From the NCBI RefSeq assembly GCF_003752365.1, contig NZ_RJUO01000002.1, positions 372,001 to 436,000 of the forward strand: 64,000 nucleotides of DNA, in the 5' to 3' direction. A model generated the notes under the pieces. That model worked only from the letters and a program-made list of their open reading frames with translations. It searched no databases and had not been told where the DNA came from. Of the stretch, positions 1 to 7,652 are shown piece after piece (positions within the stretch are counted from its first letter, which is position 1; each line of letters starts with the position of its first letter). The translations under genes were made by a program, and so were the position numbers. The DNA comes from Frondihabitans sp. PhB188. Its GTDB lineage: Bacteria > Actinomycetota > Actinomycetes > Actinomycetales > Microbacteriaceae.

Positions 1-320
1 GCGCGGGCGCGAAGCCCCTCGCCCTCTACGCGTTCACGGAATCGGCCGGCGCGCGCCGCCGCCTCCTCCGCGAGACCTCGTCGGGCGCGGTGTCGTTCGG
101 GGCTCCGTCGGCTCATCTCGCCGTGCCCGGGCTGCCGTTCGGCGGGGTGGGCGCCAGCGGCATGGGCGCGTACCACGGCGAGCGCGGCCTGGTGACGTTC
201 AGCCATGAGAAGGCCGTGCTGTCGAAGCCGCTGCACCCCGACACGCTGCGCGTGGCCTACCCGCCGTTCACAGCGCGCAAGGACGCGATCGTGCGGCGGG
301 TGCTCGGCCGCCTCCGCTAG
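1..320 (+). CDS. Aldehyde dehydrogenase, C-terminal fragment (class 3-like)
   Basis: The reading frame is open from base 3 to the TAG at 318-320, so the gene begins outside the window and only about 105 C-terminal residues are seen. The segment LPFGGVGASGMGAYHG followed by FSHEKAVLSK is the conserved C-terminal signature of class 3 (fatty/aryl aldehyde) NAD(P)-dependent aldehyde dehydrogenases, which oxidise aldehydes to acids. The catalytic Cys and Glu lie upstream and cannot be checked. It converges on the lipoprotein gene that ends 6 bp away. The exact substrate is unknown. Confidence 0.85.
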   Translation, partial: AGAKPLALYAFTESAGARRRLLRETSSGAVSFGAPSAHLAVPGLPFGGVGASGMGAYHGERGLVTFSHEKAVLSKPLHPDTLRVAYPPFTARKDAIVRRVLGRLR

Positions 321-325
321 CCCCG

Positions 326-727
326 TCACGGGATCGCGCGGGTCTCGCCGGGGCCGCACTCGACGGCGTCCGCGAAGACGCCGAGCTGCACCTGCTCGAG
401 CAGGCGGGCGTCGAGATCGCCGGTGCGGACCACGGCGGCCGACACGCGGCGGGCGGACGGCAGGTGCGGGGCGTCGGCGCAGAGGGCGACGACCGTCCAG
501 GGCGCGGATCCGGCGGTGGCGGGTTCGGGCACGGTGAGCGCGCCGAGCAGGTCGCCGCGGTCGACGAGCCGCATCTGCGCCGGCCGAGCGACCGACTGGT
601 CGACGGCGGCGAGCGGGGACCCGAGGTAGGCGCCGAGGGGACGCCCCCGGGTTCCTGCGCCCGTCGTGCACCCGGCGAGCAGGAGGACGAGGCCGAGCGC
701 GGCGAAGGGGCGGAAGTACGGTTCCAT
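326..727 (-). CDS. Small secreted lipoprotein of unknown function
   Basis: The product (133 residues) starts MEPYFRPFAALGLVLLLAGC, a clear lipoprotein signal peptide with lipobox LAGC, so it should be lipidated on the outer face of the membrane. The rest (A/V/R-rich, with a C-terminal pair of Cys) matches no family I recognise. An in-frame start lies 6 bp further upstream, but ATG 727 is preferred because a -10-like CATTCT sits exactly 6 bp upstream (739-734), the leaderless arrangement seen at several other genes here. The dispersed 10-mer GCGCAGGAAC is embedded in its coding strand (651-660), encoding Ala-Gly-Thr with uncommon GCA GGA codons. Confidence 0.7.
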   Translation of the reverse strand: MEPYFRPFAALGLVLLLAGCTTGAGTRGRPLGAYLGSPLAAVDQSVARPAQMRLVDRGDLLGALTVPEPATAGSAPWTVVALCADAPHLPSARRVSAAVVRTGDLDARLLEQVQLGVFADAVECGPGETRAIP

Positions 728-833
728 GCACACAGAATGTCACACCTGGAACACGGCTTCTCGCGGCGTAACGGTCTGCCAAACTCTGGTAACTATTGAG
801 GGTGACCACCCGACACCTCCGAAGGGATCTGCC

Positions 834-3485
834 ATGACCACGTTCGAAGGTGCCCGTCGCCAGCCCGGCTCGAGCCGCGACGACATCCGCGAGGCCGTCG
901 ACGCCCATCTGCGCGAAGACGTCAGCTATCTCGGCAACCTGCTCGGCCGCGTGCTCCGCGAGTCGGGCGGCGAGGGTCTGTTCGCCGACGTCGAGCGCGT
1001 CCGCCTCGCGGTCATCGGCGCCTACGAGGGCCAGGAGGCCGTCGAGACCGCCCAGGGCTTCGTCGACGACCTCGACCAGGAGCGCGCGGAGCAGGTCGCC
1101 CGCGCCTTCACCTGCTACTTCCACCTGTCGAACCTCGCCGAGGAGCACCACCGCGTGCGCGTCCTCAAGCGCCGCGGCTCGGCGGCCGGCGACGCGTCGG
1201 ACTCGCTGCCGGCGACGCTCGACCAGCTCACCGAGGAGGTCGGCGCGGAGGCCGCGGCCGACCGCCTGCAGAACCTCCGCTTCCAGCCGGTGCTGACCGC
1301 GCACCCGACCGAGGCCCGCCGCCGCGCCGTGGCGTCGGCCATCCGCCGCATCAGCGATCTGCTCGAGGCCCGCGACTCGAGTCAGAACGACATCGAGACC
1401 GGCGACATCGAGCGTCGCCTGCTCGAGGAGGTCGACACGCTCTGGCGCACGTCGCCCATCCGCACGACCCGCCCGACCCCGCTCGACGAGGTCCGCACGG
1501 CGATGAACGTGTTCGACCAGACCCTGTTCGAGATCGTGCCTCGCGTCTACCGCCTGCTCGACGACCGCCTCCAGGGCGACGCGGCCGGCTCGACCCCGCC
1601 GGTGGCCCCCGCCTTCCTGCGCCTCTCGAGCTGGATCGGCGGCGACCGCGACGGCAACCCGCACGTCACGGCCGATGTCACCCGGCAGGCCGCCGAGATC
1701 GCCTCGGAGCACGTCCTGCTGGGCCTCTCGCGGGCCGCTTCGCGCATCGGCTCGACCCTCACGCTCGACGAGGCCGACACCCCGCCCGACGCCGGGCTCC
1801 AGGCCCTGGCCGACTCGCAGCACGCCCTCGACGAGGCCCTCGCGAGCCGGATCGGCATCCGCTCCCCCGGCGAGACGCACCGCCGAGTGCTGCTCTTCAT
1901 CGCCGCCCGCATCCGCGCCACCCGCAAGGGCGGCCCCCTGGCCTACGGCTCGCCCGAGGTCCTGCTCGACGAGATCCGCACGATCCAGGCGTCGCTCCGC
2001 GCGGCCGGCGCCCACCGCGCCGCGAACGGCGAGCTCCAGAACCTCGTCTGGCAGGTCGAGACGTTCGGCTTCCACCTGGCCGAGCTCGAGGTGCGCCAGC
2101 ACTCGCAGGTGCACCGCACGGCCCTGGCCGAGATCCGCGCCGGCGGCGAGCTGAGCGAGATGACCACCGAGGTGCTCGAGGTCTTCAAGACGATCAAGGG
2201 CCTGCAGGAGCGCTTCGGCCGCCGCGGAGCCGCTCGCTACATCGTGTCGTTCACGCAGTCGTCCGACGACCTCGAGAACGTCTTCTCGCTCGCCGAGGCG
2301 GCGCTCGGATCGAAGGAGGCCGCACCCGTCCTCGACGTCATCCCCCTGTTCGAGACGTTCGCCGACCTCGACAACAGCACGCGCATTCTCACCGAGATCC
2401 TCGAGTCGCCGTCGTACCGCGAGCGGCTCGACGCGACCGGCCGCACGGTCGAGGTCATGCTGGGCTACTCCGACTCGTCGAAAGACGTCGGGCCGGTCTC
2501 GGCGACGTTCGCGCTCTACGACGCGCAGGCCCGCATCTCGGACTGGGCCGCCGAGAACGACATCGAGCTCACCCTCTTCCACGGCCGCGGCGGTGCGATG
2601 GGCCGCGGCGGCGGGCCGGCCAACGAGGCCGTGATGGCGCAGCCGCCCGGATCGGTCGCCGGCCGCTTCAAGATCACGGAGCAGGGCGAGGTCATCTTCG
2701 CCCAGTACGGCAACAAGACCATCGCCGCCCGCCACATCGAGCAGATGGCGGCCGCGACCCTGATGGCGTCGAGCCCGTCGAACGAGAAGCTCAACGCCGA
2801 CGCCGCCACACGCTACGGCGCCCTGGCCGAGACGATGGACGCCGCCTCGCGCGAGCGCTTCTTCGGCCTGGTCAAGGCCGACGGCTTCGCGCAGTGGTTC
2901 GCGCAGGTCACCCCGATGGAGGAGATCGGCCTCCTCGCCCTCGGCTCCCGCCCGGCCCGCCGCGGCCTGTCGGTGTCGTCGCTCGAAGACCTCCGCGCCA
3001 TCCCCTGGGTGTTCGCCTGGTCGCAGGCGCGGATCAATCTCGCCGGCTGGTACGGACTCGGCTCGGCGCTGGCCGCCGTCGGCGATGTCGAGATCCTGCG
3101 CGATGCCTTCGCGAACTGGCCGCTGTTCGCCGCGATGATCAAGAACGTCGAGATGTCGCTGGCCAAGACGGACGAGACCATCGCCCGCCAGTACCTCGCC
3201 CTCGCCGATCGCGACGACCTCACGGCTGCCGTCATGGACGAGATGGCGCTCACCCGCCAGTGGGTGCTCGCGACGAGCGGCTCCGACGACGTGCTCGGCG
3301 GCCGGCCCGTCCTGAGCCGCGCGGTGCGCCTCCGCAGCCCCTACGTCGACGCGCTGTCGCTGCTGCAGCTGCGCGCCCTCCGCGGAATCCGCCGCTCCGT
3401 CGAGAAAGACCCGGCCGACGCCGACCACCGCCTCCTGCTGCTCAGCGTCAACGGGATCGCCGCCGGCCTGCAGAACACGGGCTGA
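834..3485 (+). CDS. ppc: Phosphoenolpyruvate carboxylase
   Basis: This enzyme carboxylates PEP with bicarbonate to oxaloacetate, the anaplerotic feed of the TCA cycle; cytosolic. At 883 residues it has the usual length for the family. Visible signatures are LTAHPTEARRR (catalytic His about residue 157), GYSDSSKDVGP (about 544-554), FHGRGGAMGRGGGP (about 582-595) and the C-terminal ending QNTG that is typical of PEPC. The frame extends upstream to 666, but ATG 834 is the natural start: it follows a GAAGG ribosome binding site (821-825) and gives the normal N-terminus. It is transcribed divergently from the lipoprotein and is followed by a hairpin terminator. Confidence 0.98.
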   Translation: MTTFEGARRQPGSSRDDIREAVDAHLREDVSYLGNLLGRVLRESGGEGLFADVERVRLAVIGAYEGQEAVETAQGFVDDLDQERAEQVARAFTCYFHLSNLAEEHHRVRVLKRRGSAAGDASDSLPATLDQLTEEVGAEAAADRLQNLRFQPVLTAHPTEARRRAVASAIRRISDLLEARDSSQNDIETGDIERRLLEEVDTLWRTSPIRTTRPTPLDEVRTAMNVFDQTLFEIVPRVYRLLDDRLQGDAAGSTPPVAPAFLRLSSWIGGDRDGNPHVTADVTRQAAEIASEHVLLGLSRAASRIGSTLTLDEADTPPDAGLQALADSQHALDEALASRIGIRSPGETHRRVLLFIAARIRATRKGGPLAYGSPEVLLDEIRTIQASLRAAGAHRAANGELQNLVWQVETFGFHLAELEVRQHSQVHRTALAEIRAGGELSEMTTEVLEVFKTIKGLQERFGRRGAARYIVSFTQSSDDLENVFSLAEAALGSKEAAPVLDVIPLFETFADLDNSTRILTEILESPSYRERLDATGRTVEVMLGYSDSSKDVGPVSATFALYDAQARISDWAAENDIELTLFHGRGGAMGRGGGPANEAVMAQPPGSVAGRFKITEQGEVIFAQYGNKTIAARHIEQMAAATLMASSPSNEKLNADAATRYGALAETMDAASRERFFGLVKADGFAQWFAQVTPMEEIGLLALGSRPARRGLSVSSLEDLRAIPWVFAWSQARINLAGWYGLGSALAAVGDVEILRDAFANWPLFAAMIKNVEMSLAKTDETIARQYLALADRDDLTAAVMDEMALTRQWVLATSGSDDVLGGRPVLSRAVRLRSPYVDALSLLQLRALRGIRRSVEKDPADADHRLLLLSVNGIAAGLQNTG

Positions 3486-3504
3486 TCGGGCCAGGCGCGA
3501 ACAG

Positions 3505-3556
3505 AGAGCGGCCGGTCCGGGATCCGACTAACGTCGAACACCGGGCCGGCCGCTCT
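3505..3556. terminator. Bidirectional hairpin between ppc and the PRC-barrel gene
   Basis: Inverted arms of 16 bp (3505-3520 and 3541-3556) pair with a single G.U position around a 20-nt loop. They lie between two convergent genes. No T-run follows, as is usual for GC-rich actinobacterial terminators. Confidence 0.6.
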
Positions 3557-3586
3557 TGCGTCGGATACGGGCGCAGGAACTCGCGG

Positions 3587-3943
3587 TCAGCGCCGCCCGA
3601 GCCGACGCTCGCCGCCGCTGCCCGTGGCGTACGGCAGCTCGTAGTGCGCGAAGATCGCGGGCTCGTCAGAGGCCTGCAGCTCGCCGTCGGTGGCGATGAA
3701 CGGGGCCTCCTTGATCAGCTTCTTGCCGAACTGCACCTTCAGGTGCTTGGGGGCGACGACCGCGCCGTCGAGCGGTACGAAGATCAGCTTCTTGCCGCCG
3801 AGCACGCCCGACTCGACCGTGGCGAATGCGGGCTTGTCGGTGGACGTGTCGAAGTAGACGCTCTCGAGCGTCCCGACTTTGTCGTCGCTCTGGTCGACGA
3901 CCGCGAGGCCGATCCAATCGCGCAGGTTCTCGGCTTCGAACAC
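3587..3943 (-). CDS. PRC-barrel domain protein
   Basis: The 118-residue product begins at a GTG (3943) preceded by a strong GAGGAGG ribosome binding site; the longer open frame upstream is dismissed. The first two thirds (LRDWIGLAVVDQSDDKVGTL through the segment with GKKLIFVPLDGA) has the beta-rich pattern of PRC-barrel proteins, which are small cytoplasmic beta-barrels found in photosynthetic reaction centre H subunits, RimM and many stress-related actinobacterial proteins. No catalytic residues are expected. Its role here is unknown; no functional partner is adjacent. Confidence 0.8.
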   Translation of the reverse strand: MFEAENLRDWIGLAVVDQSDDKVGTLESVYFDTSTDKPAFATVESGVLGGKKLIFVPLDGAVVAPKHLKVQFGKKLIKEAPFIATDGELQASDEPAIFAHYELPYATGSGGERRLGRR

Positions 3944-4057
3944 GGTGCCTCCTCGTCGGGCCGGTGAATCCGGCTCCTGTAGACGACGGTAGTCGCTCGG
4001 ACACCTCCCCGTCGCACCGTGTTCACGGCTCTGGCCCGCTTCATCCACCTCGCCCGC

Positions 4058-4097
4058 TACAGTCAGTGACGTGACCCCGATTGGCGCCGGCCAGTGA
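4058..4097 (+). promoter_or_regulatory. Promoter and possible leaderless 8-codon leader ORF before the HepT-like gene
   Basis: A -10-like TACAGT (4058-4063) is followed 7 bp later by GTG 4071, which opens an 8-codon frame ending in TGA at 4095-4097. That stop overlaps the GTG start of the HepT-like gene (GTGA). The layout would allow leaderless translation of the mini-ORF and translational coupling to the next gene, which lacks a clear ribosome binding site. This is inferred from spacing only. Confidence 0.35.
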
Positions 4098-4420
4098 GCC
4101 GCGACGACAGCACCCGCCTCGGCGAGATCGTGACAGCCTGCGAGATCATCGCCGACTATCTGGCGCGCGACGGCGTCGACCCCGACCTCGCGTTCGACGC
4201 GATCCGCATGCGGCTGGTCGAGATCGGCGAGGCCGTCCACGGGCTCGAGTCGGCCACCCGCAAGCGCGAGCCGAGCGTGCCGTGGAAGGAGATCTCGCAC
4301 ATCCGATCCCGCGTGCTGCACCGGTACTCGGCGAAGTCGCGCGACGTCGTGCTCGAGACCGCGCGCACCGAGGTGCCCGTGCTGCGGGCCGCGGCGGAGC
4401 GGCTGCTGGGGTCGCTCTAG
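4094..4420 (+). CDS. HepT-like (DUF86) ribonuclease, orphan
   Basis: The 108-residue helical product carries the HepT/DUF86 signature R-x4-H-x-Y (Arg71, His76, Tyr78 in IRSRVLHRY). In characterised HepT toxins this motif is the RNase active site and the MntA nucleotidyltransferase that AMPylates HepT serves as antitoxin. No MntA/MNT-domain gene adjoins it: the upstream neighbour is the divergent PRC-barrel gene and downstream lies a 471-bp repeat-filled gap. So either it is a solitary member of the family without toxin function, or the antitoxin is elsewhere. The GTG start is the only good start in frame after an upstream stop at 4067 and overlaps the stop of a possible 8-codon leader. Confidence 0.7.
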   Translation: MSRDDSTRLGEIVTACEIIADYLARDGVDPDLAFDAIRMRLVEIGEAVHGLESATRKREPSVPWKEISHIRSRVLHRYSAKSRDVVLETARTEVPVLRAAAERLLGSL

Positions 4421-4430
4421 CTGCGTCGGT

Positions 4431-4810
4431 GCGCGCAGCCCCCGCGCGCGACTCGGCGAGATGGCCCCCGGCGTCGGGTCCGCAGGCGCGAGCCGACACC
4501 GACGGCCACCTCGCCGCGCTGGCCGGCGCGCAGCCCCCGCGCGCGACTCGGCGAGATGGCCCCCGGCGTCGGGTCCGCAGGCGCGAGCCGACACCGACGG
4601 CCACCTCGCGGCGCTGGCCGGCGCGCAGCCCTTGCGCCCTACTCGGCGAGATGGCCCCCGGCGTCGGGTCCGCAGGCGCGAGCCGACACCGACGGCCACC
4701 TCACGGGGCGGGCCGGCGCGCAGCCCCCGCGCGCGACTCGGCGAGATGGCCCCCGGCGTCGGGTCCGCGGGCCCGAGCCGACACCGACGGCCACCTCGCC
4801 GCGCTGGCCG
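4431..4810. repeat. Four tandem 95-bp intergenic repeats with conserved hairpin core
   Basis: Four near-identical 95-bp units start at 4431, 4526, 4621 and 4716. The central part is almost invariant, while the edges vary (unit 3 differs most). Each core can fold into an imperfect stem of about 60 nt: CGGCGAGATGGCC pairs with GGCCACCTCGCCG with one mismatch, the stem continues through CGG/CCG pairs, and the loop is about 15 nt. There are no unique spacers, so this is not CRISPR. It fills the 471-bp gap 4421-4891, which otherwise contains no supported gene. Confidence 0.9.
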
Positions 4811-4891
4811 GCGGGAGCGCACGACGTGGTGCGGACTCGAGCCGCGCGCACGAGCTGCGCGAATGTCGGTGGGTCGCCGTAGGGTCGCGGC

Positions 4892-5962
4892 GTGAACGAC
4901 GCAGCACTTCAGCAGAGCGGCCTCCGGTGGGCGGGTCAGCGCATCGATGCCAGCGCGCCCGGCGCCCTGCCCGGCCTGGAGCGCGTCAGCGGGCTCGTCC
5001 GGAGTGTCCGCACGCCCGAGTTCCAGGGCATCACGTTCCACGAGGTGCTCAGCAAGTCGGCGCTCAATCACGTGCCGATGACGGCCAAGGTGCTGCCCGG
5101 CGAGTGGACCATCAACCCGTACCGCGGCTGCACCCACGCCTGCGTCTACTGCTACGCGCGCCCGACGCACGAGCACCTCGGCATGGGGCTCGGCGACGAC
5201 TTCGACACGCAGATCGTCGTCAAGACCAACGTCGCCGAGGTGCTCCGCTCCGAGCTGGCGCGCAAGCGCGAGCTGCCCGAGCGGGTGGCCATGGGCACGA
5301 ACACCGACCCCTACCAGCGGGCCGAGGGCCGGTACGCGCTCATGCCGGGCATCATCGACGCGCTCGCCGACGCCGGGGTCGACTTCTCGATCCTCACGAA
5401 GGGCTCCCTCATCCGTCGCGACCTCGACCGCCTCGTGAGAGCGTCCGAGCGCGTCGACGTGCAGCTGGGCATGTCCATCGCCGTTCTCGACGACGACCTG
5501 CAGTCCTCCATCGAGCCGGGTACACCGTCTGCCACGGCGAGACTCGCCACCGTCCGCGCGATCCGCGACGCCGGCCTCGACTGCACGGTCTTCGCAGCGC
5601 CCCTGCTGCCGGGGCTGACCGACTCCGCCGAGCAGGTCGACGACCTGATGGGCGCACTCGCCGACGCGGGCGCGACCAACGTGCTGCCGTCGCTGCTCTA
5701 CCTGCAGCCGGGCGTGAAGGAGCTCTACCTGAGCTGGATCGAGCGCGAGCGCCCGCACCTCCTCGACGGCTACCGCAGGCTCTACTCGGGCGGTACGCAC
5801 GCGTCGAAGGGGTACCAGGAACTCGTGTACGACCGAGCGCGAGCCTCACTGCGCCGACACGGGCTGCCCGTCCCGGGCCCGGCCACGCGCGATCTCTTCG
5901 GCTTGCACGGCCGTCGTCGCGCGCCCGCTCCCGCCGACCCTCCGGCCCCCACCCTCTTCTGA
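4892..5962 (+). CDS. Rv2578c-family radical SAM protein (spore photoproduct lyase-like)
   Basis: The 356-residue protein has the radical SAM iron-sulfur motif CTHACVYC (Cys80, Cys84, Cys87) within NPYRGCTHACVYCYARPTHE, the signature of the Rv2578c/SPL-related family. Downstream GTNTDPYQ and the ILTKG segment are also typical. Such proteins bind a [4Fe-4S] cluster and cleave S-adenosylmethionine to a radical; the physiological reaction of this subfamily is not known to me. GTG 4892 is supported by a -10-like TAGGGT (4880-4885) exactly 6 bp upstream, which suggests leaderless translation. The proline-rich C-terminal tail is probably disordered. Confidence 0.9.
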   Translation: MNDAALQQSGLRWAGQRIDASAPGALPGLERVSGLVRSVRTPEFQGITFHEVLSKSALNHVPMTAKVLPGEWTINPYRGCTHACVYCYARPTHEHLGMGLGDDFDTQIVVKTNVAEVLRSELARKRELPERVAMGTNTDPYQRAEGRYALMPGIIDALADAGVDFSILTKGSLIRRDLDRLVRASERVDVQLGMSIAVLDDDLQSSIEPGTPSATARLATVRAIRDAGLDCTVFAAPLLPGLTDSAEQVDDLMGALADAGATNVLPSLLYLQPGVKELYLSWIERERPHLLDGYRRLYSGGTHASKGYQELVYDRARASLRRHGLPVPGPATRDLFGLHGRRRAPAPADPPAPTLF

Positions 5963-6032
5963 CCCGACGCAGGCCCGCGCCGCCGACGCAGGCCCGCACC
6001 CCCGGCACGCCCCGGCCGCAGGCCGAGGCGGA

Positions 6033-6224
6033 CCAGGAGGGCACGGACCCGCGCCGAAGGCGCCAGACAGGCACCAGCAGGCCCGCGCCCCCGGCACGAT
6101 CGCGACCTGCACGGGCGTACCAGGAGGGCACGGACCCGCGCCAAAGGCGCCAGACAGGCACCAGTAGGCCCGCGCCCCCGGCACGATCGCGCTCTGCGCG
6201 GTCGTACCAGGAGGGCACGGACCT
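6033..6224. repeat. 87-bp tandem repeat (about 2.2 copies)
   Basis: Copies begin at 6033, 6120 and 6207 (the last truncated) with a period of 87 bp. Each starts with CCAGGAGGGCACGGACC and is more than 90% alike by eye. The block lies between the convergent radical SAM gene and the NADH dehydrogenase gene and touches the latter's stop codon. The preceding 70 bp contains degraded fragments of the same unit (GCAGGCCCGC, CCCCCGGCACG). Confidence 0.85.
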
Positions 6225-7518
6225 ACCCGCGCGCGTCAGTGGTGGCCGGGATCTCCTCGACGCGGTCGCCGTGCTTGCGCACCGGGCGCACGTCGCCGAC
6301 GATCGGCACGGCCTTCCGGTAGGCAAAGAAGGCGTAGCGCGAGATGAAGTGCGCCATCGTGGTGATGCGGTTGCTGTTGCCGAGCAGGCTGTAGATGTGG
6401 ATGACGATCCACGTGTACCAGGCGAGCACGCCGGTGAGGGTGATCCCGCCGCGCAGCTGGGCGACGGCGGCGTGACGGCCGATCGTCGCCATGGTGCCGC
6501 GGTCGTGGTACTTGAAGCTCTTGGTGGGCTTGCCGGCGAGGATGCGCTGGATCTGCTCGGCGACGTGCACCCCGCCCTGCAGGGCCGGCTGGGCGAGCTG
6601 GTCGAGGGGCTTGGGCGTGAGCGCGATGTCGCCGACGGCGAAGATGCGGTCGTGGCCCTTCACGCGCAGGTCGGAGCCGACGACGATCCGCCCGCCGCTG
6701 CCCTGCTCGAGCCCCCAGTCGTTGACCTCGCCGTGGGCCGTGACGCCGGTGGCCCAGATGACGAGCTCGGCGGGGATGAACTCGCCGTCGGCCGTCACGA
6801 CGCCGTGCTTCTGCACCTCGGCGACGCCCGTGTTCAGGCGGAGCTCGACGCCGCGCTTGCGGAGGGACGACGCCGCGTACTTGCGCAGGCGCGCCGCGAA
6901 CGGCTTGAGCAGCTCGCCGGAGCGGTGCACGAGCGTGATGGTGATGCTCTTGCGGTCGATCTCGGGGTAGGCGTGGATGAGCGCCTGGTCGCGCAGCTCG
7001 GCGAGCGCGCCGGCCATCTCGACGCCGGTGGAGCCGCCGCCGACGATCACGACGCGCACCTCGGAGGTGTCTTCGCGGAGCGCCGCCTTCTCGAGCTGCG
7101 TGAACAGCTCGTCGCGGATGCGGAGCGCCTGCGAGCGCGAGTACATCGACTTCGCGTACTCCTTGGCGCCGGGCGTGCCGAAGTAGTTGGTGTTCACGCC
7201 GTTCGCGAGGACGAGAGCGTCGTAGGCGATGACCTCGCCGTCGGCCAGCGTGATCCTGCGAGCATCGTCGTCGATCTTGGCCAGCAGGCCATGCTGGAAG
7301 TTGGCGTTGGGCTGCGACTTGCGCAGGCTCCGCAGGAAGTACGTCACGTCGCCGGCGTTGAGCCCGCCGGTCGCCACCTGGTACATGAGGGGCTGGAACA
7401 TGTTGTAGATGTGGCGGTCGATCAGCGTCACGCGGACCGGGGCGTCCTTGAGTGCCTTCAAGGTGGCGATGCCGGCGAACCCGCCCCCGACGATTACGAC
7501 GTGCGGCATCTCTGCCAT
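6223..7518 (-). CDS. ndh: Type II NADH dehydrogenase (NADH:quinone oxidoreductase)
   Basis: This membrane-associated flavoprotein (431 residues) passes electrons from NADH to menaquinone without pumping protons. It has two dinucleotide-binding motifs: VVIVGGGFAG at residues 7-16 for FAD and VVIVGGGSTG near residue 165 for NADH. The FQPLMYQVATGG segment and the FAVGDIA motif are typical of NDH-2. The C-terminal part (LAWYTWIVIHIYSLLG) is hydrophobic and fits membrane attachment. The start is ATG 7518 with a GAAGAGG ribosome binding site; longer upstream extensions are ignored. It is divergent from the antiporter gene, with 134 bp between the starts. Confidence 0.95.
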   Translation of the reverse strand: MAEMPHVVIVGGGFAGIATLKALKDAPVRVTLIDRHIYNMFQPLMYQVATGGLNAGDVTYFLRSLRKSQPNANFQHGLLAKIDDDARRITLADGEVIAYDALVLANGVNTNYFGTPGAKEYAKSMYSRSQALRIRDELFTQLEKAALREDTSEVRVVIVGGGSTGVEMAGALAELRDQALIHAYPEIDRKSITITLVHRSGELLKPFAARLRKYAASSLRKRGVELRLNTGVAEVQKHGVVTADGEFIPAELVIWATGVTAHGEVNDWGLEQGSGGRIVVGSDLRVKGHDRIFAVGDIALTPKPLDQLAQPALQGGVHVAEQIQRILAGKPTKSFKYHDRGTMATIGRHAAVAQLRGGITLTGVLAWYTWIVIHIYSLLGNSNRITTMAHFISRYAFFAYRKAVPIVGDVRPVRKHGDRVEEIPATTDARG

Positions 7519-7652
7519 GTGGTCCTCTTCCCTGCGACGAACGAGGAGGCCGCGAAGGCGCTGGTTCGTCGTCTTCGCTCGAATGCTCCTCCAACGGTAG
7601 TCCTCGCGGGGCCGCGCCGCGAACGAACGGCTCGTGACGCCACAATGGACGC

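Noticed and set aside
4431-4810. Possible CRISPR array
   Set aside because: The units are continuous 95-bp direct copies without unique spacers, and no cas genes are present in the window.
3944-5800. 737-codon minus-strand extension of the PRC-barrel gene
   Set aside because: The upstream part overlaps genuine plus-strand genes and the repeats; GTG 3943 has a GAGGAGG site and gives a normal-sized PRC-barrel protein.
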